Of a stretch of 64,000 nt of DNA, positions 17,548 to 26,783 are shown one piece after another. Source of the stretch: Mycolicibacterium cosmeticum (GTDB taxonomy: Bacteria > Actinomycetota > Actinomycetes > Mycobacteriales > Mycobacteriaceae); contig NZ_CCBB010000001.1 in NCBI RefSeq assembly GCF_000613185.1, forward strand, positions 1 to 64,000. Reading direction: 5' to 3'. Position numbers and translations under genes: made by a program. The notes under the pieces are model-generated. The model made no database searches. It saw nothing but the letters and a program-made list of their open reading frames with translations, and had not been told where the DNA came from. The stretch's first letter is position 1, and the number at the start of each line of letters is the position of its first letter.

Positions 17548-19011
17548 ATGGATGCACACACCGCGCGGGAACTGGCCGCGATCGACGCCGTCGGTCAGGC
17601 GGCGCTCGTCGCGGCCGGTGAGCTGTCGGCCACCGACCTGCTCGACGCGGCGATCCTGCGGCTGGAGTCGGTCCGCGAACTGAACGCCGTGATCGCCGAC
17701 CTGTTCGAGCGGGGCCGCAGCCAGGCCGCGGCACTGGACGCCGCCGGGGTGCTCCGCGGCGGCGACGCCGGTCCCGTGGCGGGAGTTCCGTTCCTGCTCA
17801 AGGATCTCGGCGCGTCGCTGGCCGGTGCGCCGGAGGCGATGGGCTCACGCGCCCTGCGCACGCACGTCGCCGCGGAATCGGCGTGGATCGTGCAGCGCTA
17901 CCTGGCGGCCGGGCTGGTGGTGTTCGGCAAGACCAACACACCCGAGTGGGGGAACCACTGCACCACCGAACCGTCGCTGTTCGGGCGCACCGCCAATCCA
18001 TGGGCGCCGGATGTCACGCCGGGCGGATCGAGCGGCGGATCGGCGGCCGCGGTGGCCGCCGGGGTGGTCCCCGCGGCATCCGGCGGTGACGGCACCGGGT
18101 CCATCCGGGTGCCGGCCGCCTGCTGCGGTCTGGTGGGGTTGAAACCGCGGCGCGGCCGAACCTCGTTCGCGCCGGCGGCCGGGCACGGGTTGGAGGGCCT
18201 GGTCAACGAGCATGCGCTGACCCGTACCGTCCGGGACAGCGCCGCGCTACTGGACGTGGTGGCCGGCGGGGCGCCGGGGGATCCCTACGCCGCCCCGCCC
18301 CCGGCGCAGCCCTACCTGCAGGCCATCGCCCAGCCGCCGGCACCGCAGCGCATCATGGTCGCCACCGCGTCGCCGTTTCCGGGACCGCAGACCGATCCGG
18401 AGGTCGTCGCGGCGGTCCAGTCCGCCGCGGCCGAACTGGCCGGCCTGGGGCACCGCGTCGAATCGGGTTCGCCCACCATCGATTCCGACGCCGTGGCGGA
18501 TGCCATCGCGGTGCTGCACACGGTCAGCAACGCGCAACTGCACGCGCTGGCCAGCGCGCATCTGGGCCGCGCCCCGCGCGAGGACGAGTTCGAGCCGAGC
18601 ACCTGGGTGATGGTCCGGGAAGGCTTCACCACCACCGGGGTGGACTACGCGGGCGCGATCGCCACCGTGCACGCCCAGACCCGCCGGTTCGTGGCGGGCC
18701 TGGGCGATCACGACGTGCTGTTGGTCCCGACGCTGCTGACCGGACCGCCGCCGTACGGCCTGCTGGACCAGCCGCGCGGCACGACACGGGCATTCTTCGA
18801 CGTCGAATTCGCCACCACCGGCTGGACGGCACTGGCCAACGTGACCGGCTGGGCCGCGCTGTCGCTCCCCCTGGCCACCACCTCGGCCGGCCTGCCGATC
18901 GGCGTCCAGCTGATGGCGCCCGACGAGACCGTCCTGCTCCAGCTGGCCGCCCAGCTCGAGACGGCCGCCCCGTGGGCCGGCCGCCGTCCACCGGTGTGGG
19001 CCGGTCAGTGA
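17548..19011 (+). CDS. Amidase-signature family hydrolase
   Basis: 487 residues, full length. All three catalytic residues are visible: Lys85 (VPFLLKDLG), cis-Ser161 in TPGGSSGGSAAAVAAG, and nucleophile Ser185 in GDGTGSIRVPA. Family members hydrolyse amides, carbamates or aryl-acylamides. The GGDGTGSIR form, with Thr in place of the usual second Gly, and the downstream CCGLVGLKPRRGRTSFAP block fit the mycobacterial Ami paralogues. It stands alone, converging on a small secreted protein gene. The substrate is unknown. Confidence 0.9.
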   Translation: MDAHTARELAAIDAVGQAALVAAGELSATDLLDAAILRLESVRELNAVIADLFERGRSQAAALDAAGVLRGGDAGPVAGVPFLLKDLGASLAGAPEAMGSRALRTHVAAESAWIVQRYLAAGLVVFGKTNTPEWGNHCTTEPSLFGRTANPWAPDVTPGGSSGGSAAAVAAGVVPAASGGDGTGSIRVPAACCGLVGLKPRRGRTSFAPAAGHGLEGLVNEHALTRTVRDSAALLDVVAGGAPGDPYAAPPPAQPYLQAIAQPPAPQRIMVATASPFPGPQTDPEVVAAVQSAAAELAGLGHRVESGSPTIDSDAVADAIAVLHTVSNAQLHALASAHLGRAPREDEFEPSTWVMVREGFTTTGVDYAGAIATVHAQTRRFVAGLGDHDVLLVPTLLTGPPPYGLLDQPRGTTRAFFDVEFATTGWTALANVTGWAALSLPLATTSAGLPIGVQLMAPDETVLLQLAAQLETAAPWAGRRPPVWAGQ

Positions 19012-19024
19012 CCGCCGCCCCGGG

Positions 19025-19342
19025 TCACAGCGGGATCCACATGCCGAGGAACCAGAAACCCCAACCGTGGTGGTTGTCGTCCCACACCGGGTTCACCCGC
19101 TGACCGTTCCAGTTGAACGGCTGGTGGTCCTGCCTGCCCTGATCGATACCGCGGTGCCCCCAGTCGTCCTGCGGCGCGCCGCCGGGTCCGCGATCGTCGT
19201 GGTTGTCGCACGCGGCCGGCTGTGGGCCGCACGGCCCGGGACCGGGATCGGCCGCGGCGGTGCCCAGGCCCAGCCCCAGCAATCCGGTCAGTCCGACACC
19301 CACGGTCAACGCCGAGGCGCCGGCGATTCGTTTGAGATTCAT
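19025..19342 (-). CDS. Small secreted Trp-rich protein (paralogue of 45.1 kb gene)
   Basis: 105 residues from ATG 19342, preceded by a good GGAGTGAC ribosome site. The first ~35 form a Sec signal peptide ending AAADPG. The mature part is Asp/Gly/Pro-rich with two Cys, and ends in NPVWDDNHHGWGFWFLGMWIPL. The same end, NPVWDDGFRQWGIWLFGLWIPI, occurs in the protein at 45064-45492, so they are paralogues. I recall this motif in other mycobacterial exported proteins, function unknown. The aromatic C-terminus may insert into or lie on the outer membrane. Confidence 0.78.
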   Translation of the reverse strand: MNLKRIAGASALTVGVGLTGLLGLGLGTAAADPGPGPCGPQPAACDNHDDRGPGGAPQDDWGHRGIDQGRQDHQPFNWNGQRVNPVWDDNHHGWGFWFLGMWIPL

Positions 19343-19611
19343 CGTCACTCCTGCTCGCTCCTGTTCGGGGCGGCCCGCCGTCGGGACGCCCGGGAAACGA
19401 GTGTCGAAGCGGCACATTGTTTTTTGCTGTGCCGCCGGTATGTCCCACGTATAAAACGGTTGGGCCACCGATTCGGTAACGGGATGGGCACCTGGTGGCG
19501 CGTCGGGTTGACCTGTCGCACCGCCACCACGCGCCCTCCCGCACCGGGCCTCGCCAGCGGTGACGGCGAAGGGCTTTGGGTGCGGCGGATGACGCATGAC
19601 ACACTCGGCGG

Positions 19612-20526
19612 ATGGTTCCTCCCATTGCGCGCCCGAAACTCGAGGGCAACATCGCGGTCAGCGCCGACCGTCAGATCGGGTTTGCCGAATTCGGCGATCC
19701 CCAAGGCCGCGCCGTCTTCTGGCTGCACGGCACACCCGGGGCGCGCAGGCAGATTCCCGCCGAGGCCCGCGCCTACGCCGAACTGGAACGAATCAGGCTG
19801 ATCGGCGTGGACCGGCCGGGCATCGGCTCGTCCACGCCGCACCAGTACCCCAACGTCCTCGCGTTCGCCGCGGACCTGCGCGTCATCGCCGACACCCTGG
19901 GGATCGACCATTTCGCGGTCATCGGGCTGTCCGGCGGCGGCCCCTACACCCTGGCGACCGCGGCGGCGATGCCCGAGCGGGTGGTGGCCGCCGGTGTGCT
20001 GGGTGGCGTGGCACCGTACGTGGGCCCGGACGCGATCGGCAGCGGGCTGATGGATCTGGGGTCCCGGGTGGCGCCGGTGCTCGAAGTGGCCGGGCTGCCC
20101 ATTCGGTTGGTGGCCGGCACCCTGATCAAATTCCTCGGCCCGGTGGCCTCCCCCGCACTCGAGATCTACGCGCGGCTCTCCCCGGAAGGCGACCGACGGC
20201 TGCTCAGCCGCCCGGAATTCAAGGCGATGTTCCTCGACGACCTGCTCAACGGCAGCCGCAAGCAACTCGCCGCACCGTTCGCCGACGTCATCGCGTTCGT
20301 CCGGGACTGGGGGTTCCGACTCGACGAGGTGAAGGTCCCGGTGCGCTGGTGGCACGGCGACAAGGACCACATCGTGCCGTTCGACCACGGCCGGCACGCG
20401 GTGAGCCTGCTGCCCGATGCCACCATGACCGTGCTGCCCGGCGAAAGCCACCTGGGTGGCCTCGGCCGCGCCGAGGAGATACTGCGTACGATGCTGGAGA
20501 TCTGGGACCGCGACGGTCATCGCTGA
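19612..20526 (+). CDS. Alpha/beta hydrolase
   Basis: 304 residues. Alpha/beta-hydrolase core with oxyanion region FWLHGTPGARR, nucleophile Ser in GLSGGGPYTL, acid in WWHGDKDHIVPFDHG, and catalytic His in LPGESHLGG. The group resembles the hydrolase part of LipJ-like mycobacterial proteins, but there is no adenylate cyclase domain here. It is followed by two F420-type oxidoreductase genes (gap 17 bases, then a 4-base overlap), so all three are likely an operon working on one hydrophobic compound. Confidence 0.87.
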   Translation: MVPPIARPKLEGNIAVSADRQIGFAEFGDPQGRAVFWLHGTPGARRQIPAEARAYAELERIRLIGVDRPGIGSSTPHQYPNVLAFAADLRVIADTLGIDHFAVIGLSGGGPYTLATAAAMPERVVAAGVLGGVAPYVGPDAIGSGLMDLGSRVAPVLEVAGLPIRLVAGTLIKFLGPVASPALEIYARLSPEGDRRLLSRPEFKAMFLDDLLNGSRKQLAAPFADVIAFVRDWGFRLDEVKVPVRWWHGDKDHIVPFDHGRHAVSLLPDATMTVLPGESHLGGLGRAEEILRTMLEIWDRDGHR

Positions 20527-20543
20527 TCGAAGGGATTGCGCCG

Positions 20544-21407
20544 ATGGAACTTTCGGGGATCGGTATCTGGAGCGCCCAACTGCGTTACAGCGACCCGGCA
20601 CAGGCCGCCGACGCCGCCGCCGAGCTCGACGAGCTGGGCTACCCGGCGCTGTGGATCCCCGACGTGGGCGGCGCGTTGTTCGACTCGGTGACCAATCTGC
20701 TGGCCGCGACCGAGAACGCCGTCATCGCGACCGGCATCCTCAACCTGTGGATGCACGAACCGGCCGATGTCGCCGCCGCGCACGCCCGGTTGACGGCCGA
20801 GTACGGACCACGGCTGCTGCTCGGGATCGGCGTCAGTCACGCACCCCTGATCGACTCGAAAAAGCCTGGGACGTACCGTAAACCACTGGCCGCCACCGCG
20901 GCCTTCCTGGACGCGCTGGACACCGCGGAGCAGCCGGTACCCGTCGGGCAGCGAGCGCTGGCGGCGTTGGGTCCCAAGATGCTCGAGCTGGCCGCCACCC
21001 GGTCCCGTGGCGCGCACCCCTACCTGGTGACACCGGACCACACCGCGAGCGCCCGCGCCACGCTGGGGGCCGGTCCACTGCTGCTGCCCGAGCAGACCGC
21101 GATCCTCACCGAGGACCGCGACGAGGCGCGCCGGATCGGCACCGACTGGTTGCGGTCCTATCTCGCGATGCCGAACTACGCGAACAACCTGCGCCGGTCC
21201 GGCTTCACCGAGGACGACCTCGCTCAGGTCAGCGACCGGCTGTTCGACGCGATCATCGTGTGGGGCGACGAGGAGAAGGTGCTGGCCCGGGTGGCCGAGC
21301 ACCGCGACGCGGGCGCCGACCACGTCTGCCTGCAGCTGCTCGACGCCGACCCGAGCGCGTTCCCGCGGGAGCAGTGGCGCCGGCTGGCGGCCGCGATCCG
21401 CGGATGA
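20544..21407 (+). CDS. LLM-class F420-dependent oxidoreductase
   Basis: 287 residues from ATG 20544. A luciferase-like monooxygenase barrel of the short F420 type: ELSGIGIWSAQLRY at the start, ELDELGYPALWIPDVGG, IATGILNLWMH, then YGPRLLLGIGVSHAP. The MHEP-type subgroup corresponds to mycobacterial LLM enzymes (TIGR03620-like) thought to use coenzyme F420. Its stop overlaps the start of the next LLM gene (ATGA), giving translational coupling. Substrate unknown. Confidence 0.87.
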   Translation: MELSGIGIWSAQLRYSDPAQAADAAAELDELGYPALWIPDVGGALFDSVTNLLAATENAVIATGILNLWMHEPADVAAAHARLTAEYGPRLLLGIGVSHAPLIDSKKPGTYRKPLAATAAFLDALDTAEQPVPVGQRALAALGPKMLELAATRSRGAHPYLVTPDHTASARATLGAGPLLLPEQTAILTEDRDEARRIGTDWLRSYLAMPNYANNLRRSGFTEDDLAQVSDRLFDAIIVWGDEEKVLARVAEHRDAGADHVCLQLLDADPSAFPREQWRRLAAAIRG

Positions 21408-22342
21408 CCGCCCTGGACATCGGGGTCTATGTCCCACAGATGGGCATGTCCTATTCCGATGTGCTGCACCGCGCGCAGCGGTGTGAGGAACTCGGCATCG
21501 GGTCGCTGTGGCTCTATGACCATCTGTACGGGCCCGGGATGCCCGAGATCGACTCGCTGGAGGCCTGGACCCTGGCCACCGCGCTGCTGAGCCGCACCGA
21601 GCGGCTCCGCGTGGGACACCTGGTGCTGTGCAATCAGTTTCGTCATCCCGCGGTGCTCGCCAAGATGGCGACGACGCTGGACCAGATCTCGGCCGGCCGG
21701 CTGCAGCTGGGGCTGGGCAGCGGCTCGATCGAGGACGAGCACGTCCGCACCGGGCTGGACTGGGAAACCTTCGCGCACCGCTCGCGGCGGCTCGGCGAGG
21801 CACTGGAGATCCTCACCCAGGCCTTCGGGACCGGCCGGGTGGACTTCGCCGGGGAGCACTACCGGGTGCGGGACATGCCGATCAGGCCGGGGCCGGTGCA
21901 GCTACCACGGCCGCCCATCGTGGTCGGCGGTGTCGGCGAGAAGTACACGCTGCCGCTGGTCGCCCGGTACGCCGACGTCTGGAACGTGCCGACCTATGCC
22001 CTCGGCGAGCTCGAGCACAAGATGGCGGTACTGCGCGATCTGTGTGCCGACATCGGCCGGGACCCGGCGACGATCGTGATGTCGGTGGAGGCCGTGCTGG
22101 CGCTGGCACCCGACGAGGCGTCCCTGCCCGAGGTCCGCCGGATCGCCGAGAAACGGTTCGGCGGACCGGGTTTCGGCCTGCACGAAGGTGGGTTGATCGG
22201 GACCGCGCCGATGATCGTGGAACGGTTGCGGCACTGGCAGCGGCTGGGTTTCGGGCAGGTGGTGCTGTTCACCCACGACCGCGCCGCCGACCGCACGCTG
22301 GAATTGCTGGCCACACAGGTGATCGGCGAGGTCACGCGGTAG
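21404..22342 (+). CDS. LLM-class flavin/F420-dependent oxidoreductase
   Basis: 312 residues from the ATG within the ATGA overlap. Typical LLM features: [76 protein letters not shown], and [25 protein letters not shown], which binds the cofactor phosphate. It belongs to a different subfamily from the LLM gene in front, so the pair may perform consecutive steps. The last 11 bases overlap the end of cinA on the other strand. Confidence 0.87.
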   Translation: MTALDIGVYVPQMGMSYSDVLHRAQRCEELGIGSLWLYDHLYGPGMPEIDSLEAWTLATALLSRTERLRVGHLVLCNQFRHPAVLAKMATTLDQISAGRLQLGLGSGSIEDEHVRTGLDWETFAHRSRRLGEALEILTQAFGTGRVDFAGEHYRVRDMPIRPGPVQLPRPPIVVGGVGEKYTLPLVARYADVWNVPTYALGELEHKMAVLRDLCADIGRDPATIVMSVEAVLALAPDEASLPEVRRIAEKRFGGPGFGLHEGGLIGTAPMIVERLRHWQRLGFGQVVLFTHDRAADRTLELLATQVIGEVTR

Positions 22343-23627
22343 CGGAGCACGCCAGCAGTTCCCGGCGCAGCAGGTGCATCGCCACGGTGGTGGCGCGTTC
22401 CCGGACGTCGCTGCGGTTGCCGGGCAGCCGCAGCGTGCGGACCAACGGTTCGCGCCCGGCCAACGCCACGCTGAAACACACCGTGCCGACCGGTTTCTCG
22501 GCGGATCCGCCACCGGGCCCGGCGATACCGGTGATGCCCACCGCGGTATCGGCCTCGAACCGCTGCAGCGCACCGCGCGCCATCGCGATCGCCACCGGTT
22601 CGGACACCGCGCCGTGCGTGGCGATGAGCGTTGCATCCACCCCGAGCATCTCGACCTTGGCCTCGTTGGAGTAGGACACCACGCCCCCGGCCAGATACGC
22701 CGACGAGCCGGCCCGGTCGGCCAGCCGCGCGGCCAGCATCCCCGCCGTGCACGATTCCGCGGTGGCGATGGTGCGCCCGGTCAGCAGCGTCGCGATCTGC
22801 TCGTCGATCAGGGAGCCGTCGGCGGAGAACAGCTCCTGCGGGTATCGCTCGGCCAGGAAATCGACCAGGGCGCGGTAGGTGTCGTCGTCCTCGGGCTCGT
22901 AGCGGGTGACGATCTCCAGCTCACCGCGGCGCAGGCAGGTCGTGATCTCCAGCGCGTCGAATCCGGCGATGCGGGTCTGGGCGTCCCGCAAGGCGTCGGC
23001 GAGGCCGGACTCGGCCAGGCCGAACATCCGCACGGTGGCCTGCCGGTATTCGGTGCGCCCGGCGATGGCGCGCTGGGCGGCCGCGGTCGCGATGGCGCGC
23101 GACCACATGGGCTGCAATTCGCGCGGCGGACCGGGCAGCACAATGACGACGGGTGTGCCGTCGGCGGGCCCGTCCACCACGACACCGGGTGCGGTGCCCT
23201 CCGGTTCCAGGATCTCGGCTCCCGCCGGCACCAGCGCCTGCTTGCGATTGGCGGCCAGCACCGCGTCGAAGTCCTCGTCCGCGACGGGACGCCGGGACAT
23301 CAGCGTGCGCAGGATCGCCGCGATCCGGGCCTCCAGCTCGGTGTCGAGCACCAGCTCGACACCGCAGAACCGGGCCACGGTGGCGACCGTCAGGTCGTCG
23401 GCGGTCGGCCCCAGGCCGCCGGTGGTGATGATCAGGTCGACGCCCTCGGCCGCCAGGAAGCGCAGCTGGGCCTCGACGTCGTCGGCGCGGTCGCCGCAGA
23501 TGGTGATGTGCGCCAGTTCGACCCCGAGCTCCAGCAGCCGGTCGGCCAGCCACGGGCCGTTGAGATCCTGGATCCGCCCGGTCAGCACCTCGGTGCCGGT
23601 GACGACGATGCCGGCGCGCACGCTCAC
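22332..23627 (-). CDS. cinA: CinA: pyrophosphatase / nicotinamide-nucleotide amidase-type protein
   Basis: 431 residues, full length, with both domains. Residues ~1-170 form the MoaB/MogA-like COG1058 pyrophosphatase part ([51 protein letters not shown]). Residues ~270-425 form the CinA C-terminal deamidase part ([54 protein letters not shown]). It recycles nicotinamide mononucleotide and ADP-ribose; in mycobacteria CinA has also been linked to drug tolerance. Its start overlaps the end of a 77 aa gene by 4 bases and it lies downstream of the GH2 glycosidase. Confidence 0.95.
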   Translation of the reverse strand: MSVRAGIVVTGTEVLTGRIQDLNGPWLADRLLELGVELAHITICGDRADDVEAQLRFLAAEGVDLIITTGGLGPTADDLTVATVARFCGVELVLDTELEARIAAILRTLMSRRPVADEDFDAVLAANRKQALVPAGAEILEPEGTAPGVVVDGPADGTPVVIVLPGPPRELQPMWSRAIATAAAQRAIAGRTEYRQATVRMFGLAESGLADALRDAQTRIAGFDALEITTCLRRGELEIVTRYEPEDDDTYRALVDFLAERYPQELFSADGSLIDEQIATLLTGRTIATAESCTAGMLAARLADRAGSSAYLAGGVVSYSNEAKVEMLGVDATLIATHGAVSEPVAIAMARGALQRFEADTAVGITGIAGPGGGSAEKPVGTVCFSVALAGREPLVRTLRLPGNRSDVRERATTVAMHLLRRELLACSATA

Positions 23628-23857
23628 CGGGTGAGCCAGCCCTGGACCGTGGCGGCCTCGCGCGAGTACTGCTCCATGAGGTCGTCCTGGTAGCGCGATC
23701 CGCCGGTGAGATCATCGCCGGCCCAGATCACCCGGATCCTCGTCGCGCCGCGGATGTACACGTCGACCCGGTCGGCCACGTGCCGCGACCACCCGTGCTG
23801 CGCGGTCAGCTCGGCGAGTTGCTCGCGCTGGTTACCGTCGGTGTTGACCTCAGACAT
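23624..23857 (-). CDS. Conserved small protein in front of cinA
   Basis: 77 residues, soluble. N-terminal helix ([27 protein letters not shown]) followed by a beta hairpin ([20 protein letters not shown]). Its stop overlaps the cinA start (ATGA), so the two are translationally coupled. The sequence looks like a conserved mycobacterial small protein; I cannot name the family. The GGAGATCAAT stretch before its ATG is a good ribosome site. An accessory role for CinA is only a guess from position. Confidence 0.68.
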   Translation of the reverse strand: MSEVNTDGNQREQLAELTAQHGWSRHVADRVDVYIRGATRIRVIWAGDDLTGGSRYQDDLMEQYSREAATVQGWLTR

Positions 23858-23911
23858 GTATTGATCTCCTCTTCCTGCGTGCTGCCGTCAATCCTGCCCC
23901 ACCCGCCCGGC

Positions 23912-26668
23912 TCAGCCGACCGGCACCACCACCGCAGCGGTGTTGTACCCGCTGACCCGCACATAATTGCCCCGCTCACCGGGTGCGAGCACGGTGCCGC
24001 TCAGGTCCACGGTCTCACCGGGGAACACCGTCACGTAGTTGTCGGTGTACTGCACCGGCAGGGTCTCGTCCCCGTCCGGGGCGCCGGTGATCTCGGCGCG
24101 TTCGAAGAACGCGATCTGCTTGCCGGGGTTGTGCAGCCTGATGGCGACCTCGCGGTCGCCGGTCCGTTTGGCGCTCACCTGCAGCGGCGCCTTGGCCAGA
24201 TAGTTCAGCGGTGTCATATCGGCCCAGCTGACCTGCCTGAGTTCGAAGGCCGTGTCGTTGGCCGGGTCCCCCACATCATCGGGTTGCTGGGACTGCCAGT
24301 ACACGTTCTGGGACACCACTTTGCCTGCGCCGTCGAGCAATTCGGCCCTGACGAAGAACACCCGGGAGTCACGGGCCTCGCGCGGGAGCGTGAGCACGGT
24401 GTGCGCCCCGCCGGAGCTCACGGCGACATCGTCGACGGTGCGGTCGTCGCGCACCCGGCCGGCCAGGTCGTAAACCCGCACCCGGGCCCGCAGGCCCGAC
24501 ACGTCGCGCGGGGTCTGGTTGACCACCTTGATCTCGGCCGTGCCGTGGTTGCCGCCGGCGTAGGCATCGAACACCAGCGACAGCGGGCGCAGTCCGGCCT
24601 TGGCCCCGTAATAGGCCCCGCCCGGGCGCAGGTAGTAGTCGAAGATGTTGCCGAAGAACGACGGCCAGTGACTGTTGAGCATCCAGTAGATGGTCATCTT
24701 GTGGTTGGCCCACCCGTTGGCCGCGAACGCCTCGAACTGCGCGCGGGTCGATTCGTAATGGGCCAGTTGGGCTTTGCGGGTGAACTCTTCGGCGCCCGAG
24801 GACGGACCGTAGCGACGGTTGATGGCGCGCTGGATGCTGGTCAGCGACGCGTTGCCGGGGTTCGATCCGGCGTGGAAGGACCAGGTGTCGTTGATGGGCC
24901 ACAGCTTGTCGGGCGGGATGAACTCCTTGAGGCTGGCCAGCGGCGGGATGTGTTCGTTGTCGCCTTGCTCGGCGTTGGCGCCGCGGGTGGCGCCGTACCG
25001 GCCGCTGAACCAGTAGCTCGGCGGGCGCCAGCTGTACGGCCCGGCCATGTGGATACCGTCCCACTGCGGTTGGCCCTGATCGTCGTCGTGCCCGAACGAC
25101 GAGACGGTGTCGACGACCGCGTTCTGCCAGTGCAGGTCACGCAGCACCGCGTGGTACTGGCCGCGCAACGGTTCCGGTGGCAGCCCGTCGCTGCCGTTGG
25201 CCCAGATCGCGACCGACGCGTGCGAGCGCAGCATCAGGATCTGTGAGCGCAGGCTGTCCAGCGCCACCGCGCGGTCCTCGTCATCCCACTGTTCCCACTT
25301 CTCCCACTGGTTGCAGCACATCCACCCGACCATCAGCGGGATGCCCAGCTCGTCGGCACGTTCCACCAGCCGCTCCCCCGGGATCTTGGACTCCAGCCGA
25401 AGCATGTTCAGGCCCAGATCCTTGGCGTACCGCAGGATCGCGTCCTCCCGGTCCGGGTCGTCGTCGAACAGCAGGTCCGGGGTGTACACCGCGCCGCGGA
25501 TCAGGTAGTCCCTGCCGTTGACGGTGAGGTAGAAACTGCCGCCGGAGCCCAGTTCGGGGAACTGCTCGTCGGTGTCGCGATGCTGGGTGATGGTGCGGAT
25601 GCCGAACCGCTGGGTGCTGGTGTCGATCACCCGGTTGTATTGGCGGAAGTCCAGTTTCAGGTCGTAGAGACTGGGATCGCCCATGGTGTAGGGCCACCAC
25701 AGGTCGGGATGTTCGACGGTCAGCTCGGTGAAGCGGGCCGGGCTGAAGGTCAGTTCGCGACGTTCCCCGGGAGACAGGGTGACCGGCTGCTCGACGGCCA
25801 CCGACGGCTTGCCGGGCCGGCTGATGGTGGCCCGCAGCACGCCGTTGACCCGCCGGTCCGACGAGTTGTGCACGTTGGCGTACACCGTCAGCCGCGCGGA
25901 ATCCGTTCTCGGCAGCGGGAGTTCGGTGTTGACCGTGGCATCACCGATCTCCACGGCACCCGCGGTGCGCAGGTAGACGGGTTTGAAGATGCCCGCATTG
26001 CGATCCGGGACGAACGAATTGCCGTTGGCGGGGTTCTTGCCCGGGCCCTGGTAACCCAGGTAGCGCCAGTTGATCCAGTCGTACCAGCTGTCGGCCAGCT
26101 CTACACCGTCGACGTCCTGCAGCGCGCGTTCCGGGATCACTTTCACCGCAAGGACATTCGGGCCGCTGCGGATCCACCGGGTGACGTCGAGCTGGTGTGC
26201 GGTGTACATACCCACGATCTGGCTGCTGTCGGCGATCAGGTGGCCGTTGAGCCAGATCTCGGCCCGGTAGTTGATCCCGAGGAACTGCAGCTGATAGTTG
26301 CTGTGGCCGGCCGGGGCGTCGAACGTGGTGCGGTACCACCAGTCCTGCTGGTAGAGATCCTGCGGGACCTCGTCGGCCAGGTTGGTCCCGTAGTACAGGT
26401 CCGGATAGGTGCCGTCCCGTTGCAGCGCGTCGAGCACGGTGGCCGGCATGTGCGCCACGGTGTGCCAGCCGTCATCCCGGTAGCCGGGTGTCGAGATGGC
26501 GCGGCCGTCGGCGGGTAGGCCGCGGGCCGACACCAGTTTCCAGCCCTGGGCCAGTTCGGTGGTGGTGGCGGCCGGCTCGGGCCGCGCGAAGGAGGCGAAA
26601 TCGGCGGCACCGAGCAGCAGCACGAGCAACAGAAGGGCGACGCTGAACAGGGCGGTACGACGCTTCAA
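23912..26668 (-). CDS. GH2 glycoside hydrolase, exo-beta-D-glucosaminidase (CsxA)-like
   Basis: 918 residues. An N-terminal hydrophobic segment (residues ~8-26) is a signal peptide or membrane anchor. Then follow the GH2 sugar-binding domain (WWYRTTFDAP, IWLNGHLI), the Ig-like domain, the TIM barrel (RGAVYTPDLLFDDD, MLRLESKIPGERLVERADELGIPLMVGWMC) and C-terminal beta domains. The acid/base site reads ANGSDGLP, i.e. Ser-Asp in place of the usual Asn-Glu, as in exo-glucosaminidases of the CsxA type. A Glu in ANAEQGDNE is the candidate nucleophile. It would remove terminal amino sugars outside the membrane. The next genes on the strand are the 77 aa gene and cinA. Confidence 0.82.
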   Translation of the reverse strand: MKRRTALFSVALLLLVLLLGAADFASFARPEPAATTTELAQGWKLVSARGLPADGRAISTPGYRDDGWHTVAHMPATVLDALQRDGTYPDLYYGTNLADEVPQDLYQQDWWYRTTFDAPAGHSNYQLQFLGINYRAEIWLNGHLIADSSQIVGMYTAHQLDVTRWIRSGPNVLAVKVIPERALQDVDGVELADSWYDWINWRYLGYQGPGKNPANGNSFVPDRNAGIFKPVYLRTAGAVEIGDATVNTELPLPRTDSARLTVYANVHNSSDRRVNGVLRATISRPGKPSVAVEQPVTLSPGERRELTFSPARFTELTVEHPDLWWPYTMGDPSLYDLKLDFRQYNRVIDTSTQRFGIRTITQHRDTDEQFPELGSGGSFYLTVNGRDYLIRGAVYTPDLLFDDDPDREDAILRYAKDLGLNMLRLESKIPGERLVERADELGIPLMVGWMCCNQWEKWEQWDDEDRAVALDSLRSQILMLRSHASVAIWANGSDGLPPEPLRGQYHAVLRDLHWQNAVVDTVSSFGHDDDQGQPQWDGIHMAGPYSWRPPSYWFSGRYGATRGANAEQGDNEHIPPLASLKEFIPPDKLWPINDTWSFHAGSNPGNASLTSIQRAINRRYGPSSGAEEFTRKAQLAHYESTRAQFEAFAANGWANHKMTIYWMLNSHWPSFFGNIFDYYLRPGGAYYGAKAGLRPLSLVFDAYAGGNHGTAEIKVVNQTPRDVSGLRARVRVYDLAGRVRDDRTVDDVAVSSGGAHTVLTLPREARDSRVFFVRAELLDGAGKVVSQNVYWQSQQPDDVGDPANDTAFELRQVSWADMTPLNYLAKAPLQVSAKRTGDREVAIRLHNPGKQIAFFERAEITGAPDGDETLPVQYTDNYVTVFPGETVDLSGTVLAPGERGNYVRVSGYNTAAVVVPVG

Positions 26669-26783
26669 AGCCCCGATGGTGCCGCTCCCTTCGGTGCTTG
26701 ATGTGGCGCCGGCCGATCGGCCGACACCACATTGTGCCTGGCGGCCGGGTCAGCGGGCGGCCCGGGGAGCGACCCTCAGCGCG

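Noticed and set aside
25580..26518. Plus-strand open frame opposite the GH2 gene
   Set aside because: Shadow frame rich in Val/Gly/Asp without start context; GH2 motifs run continuously on the other strand.
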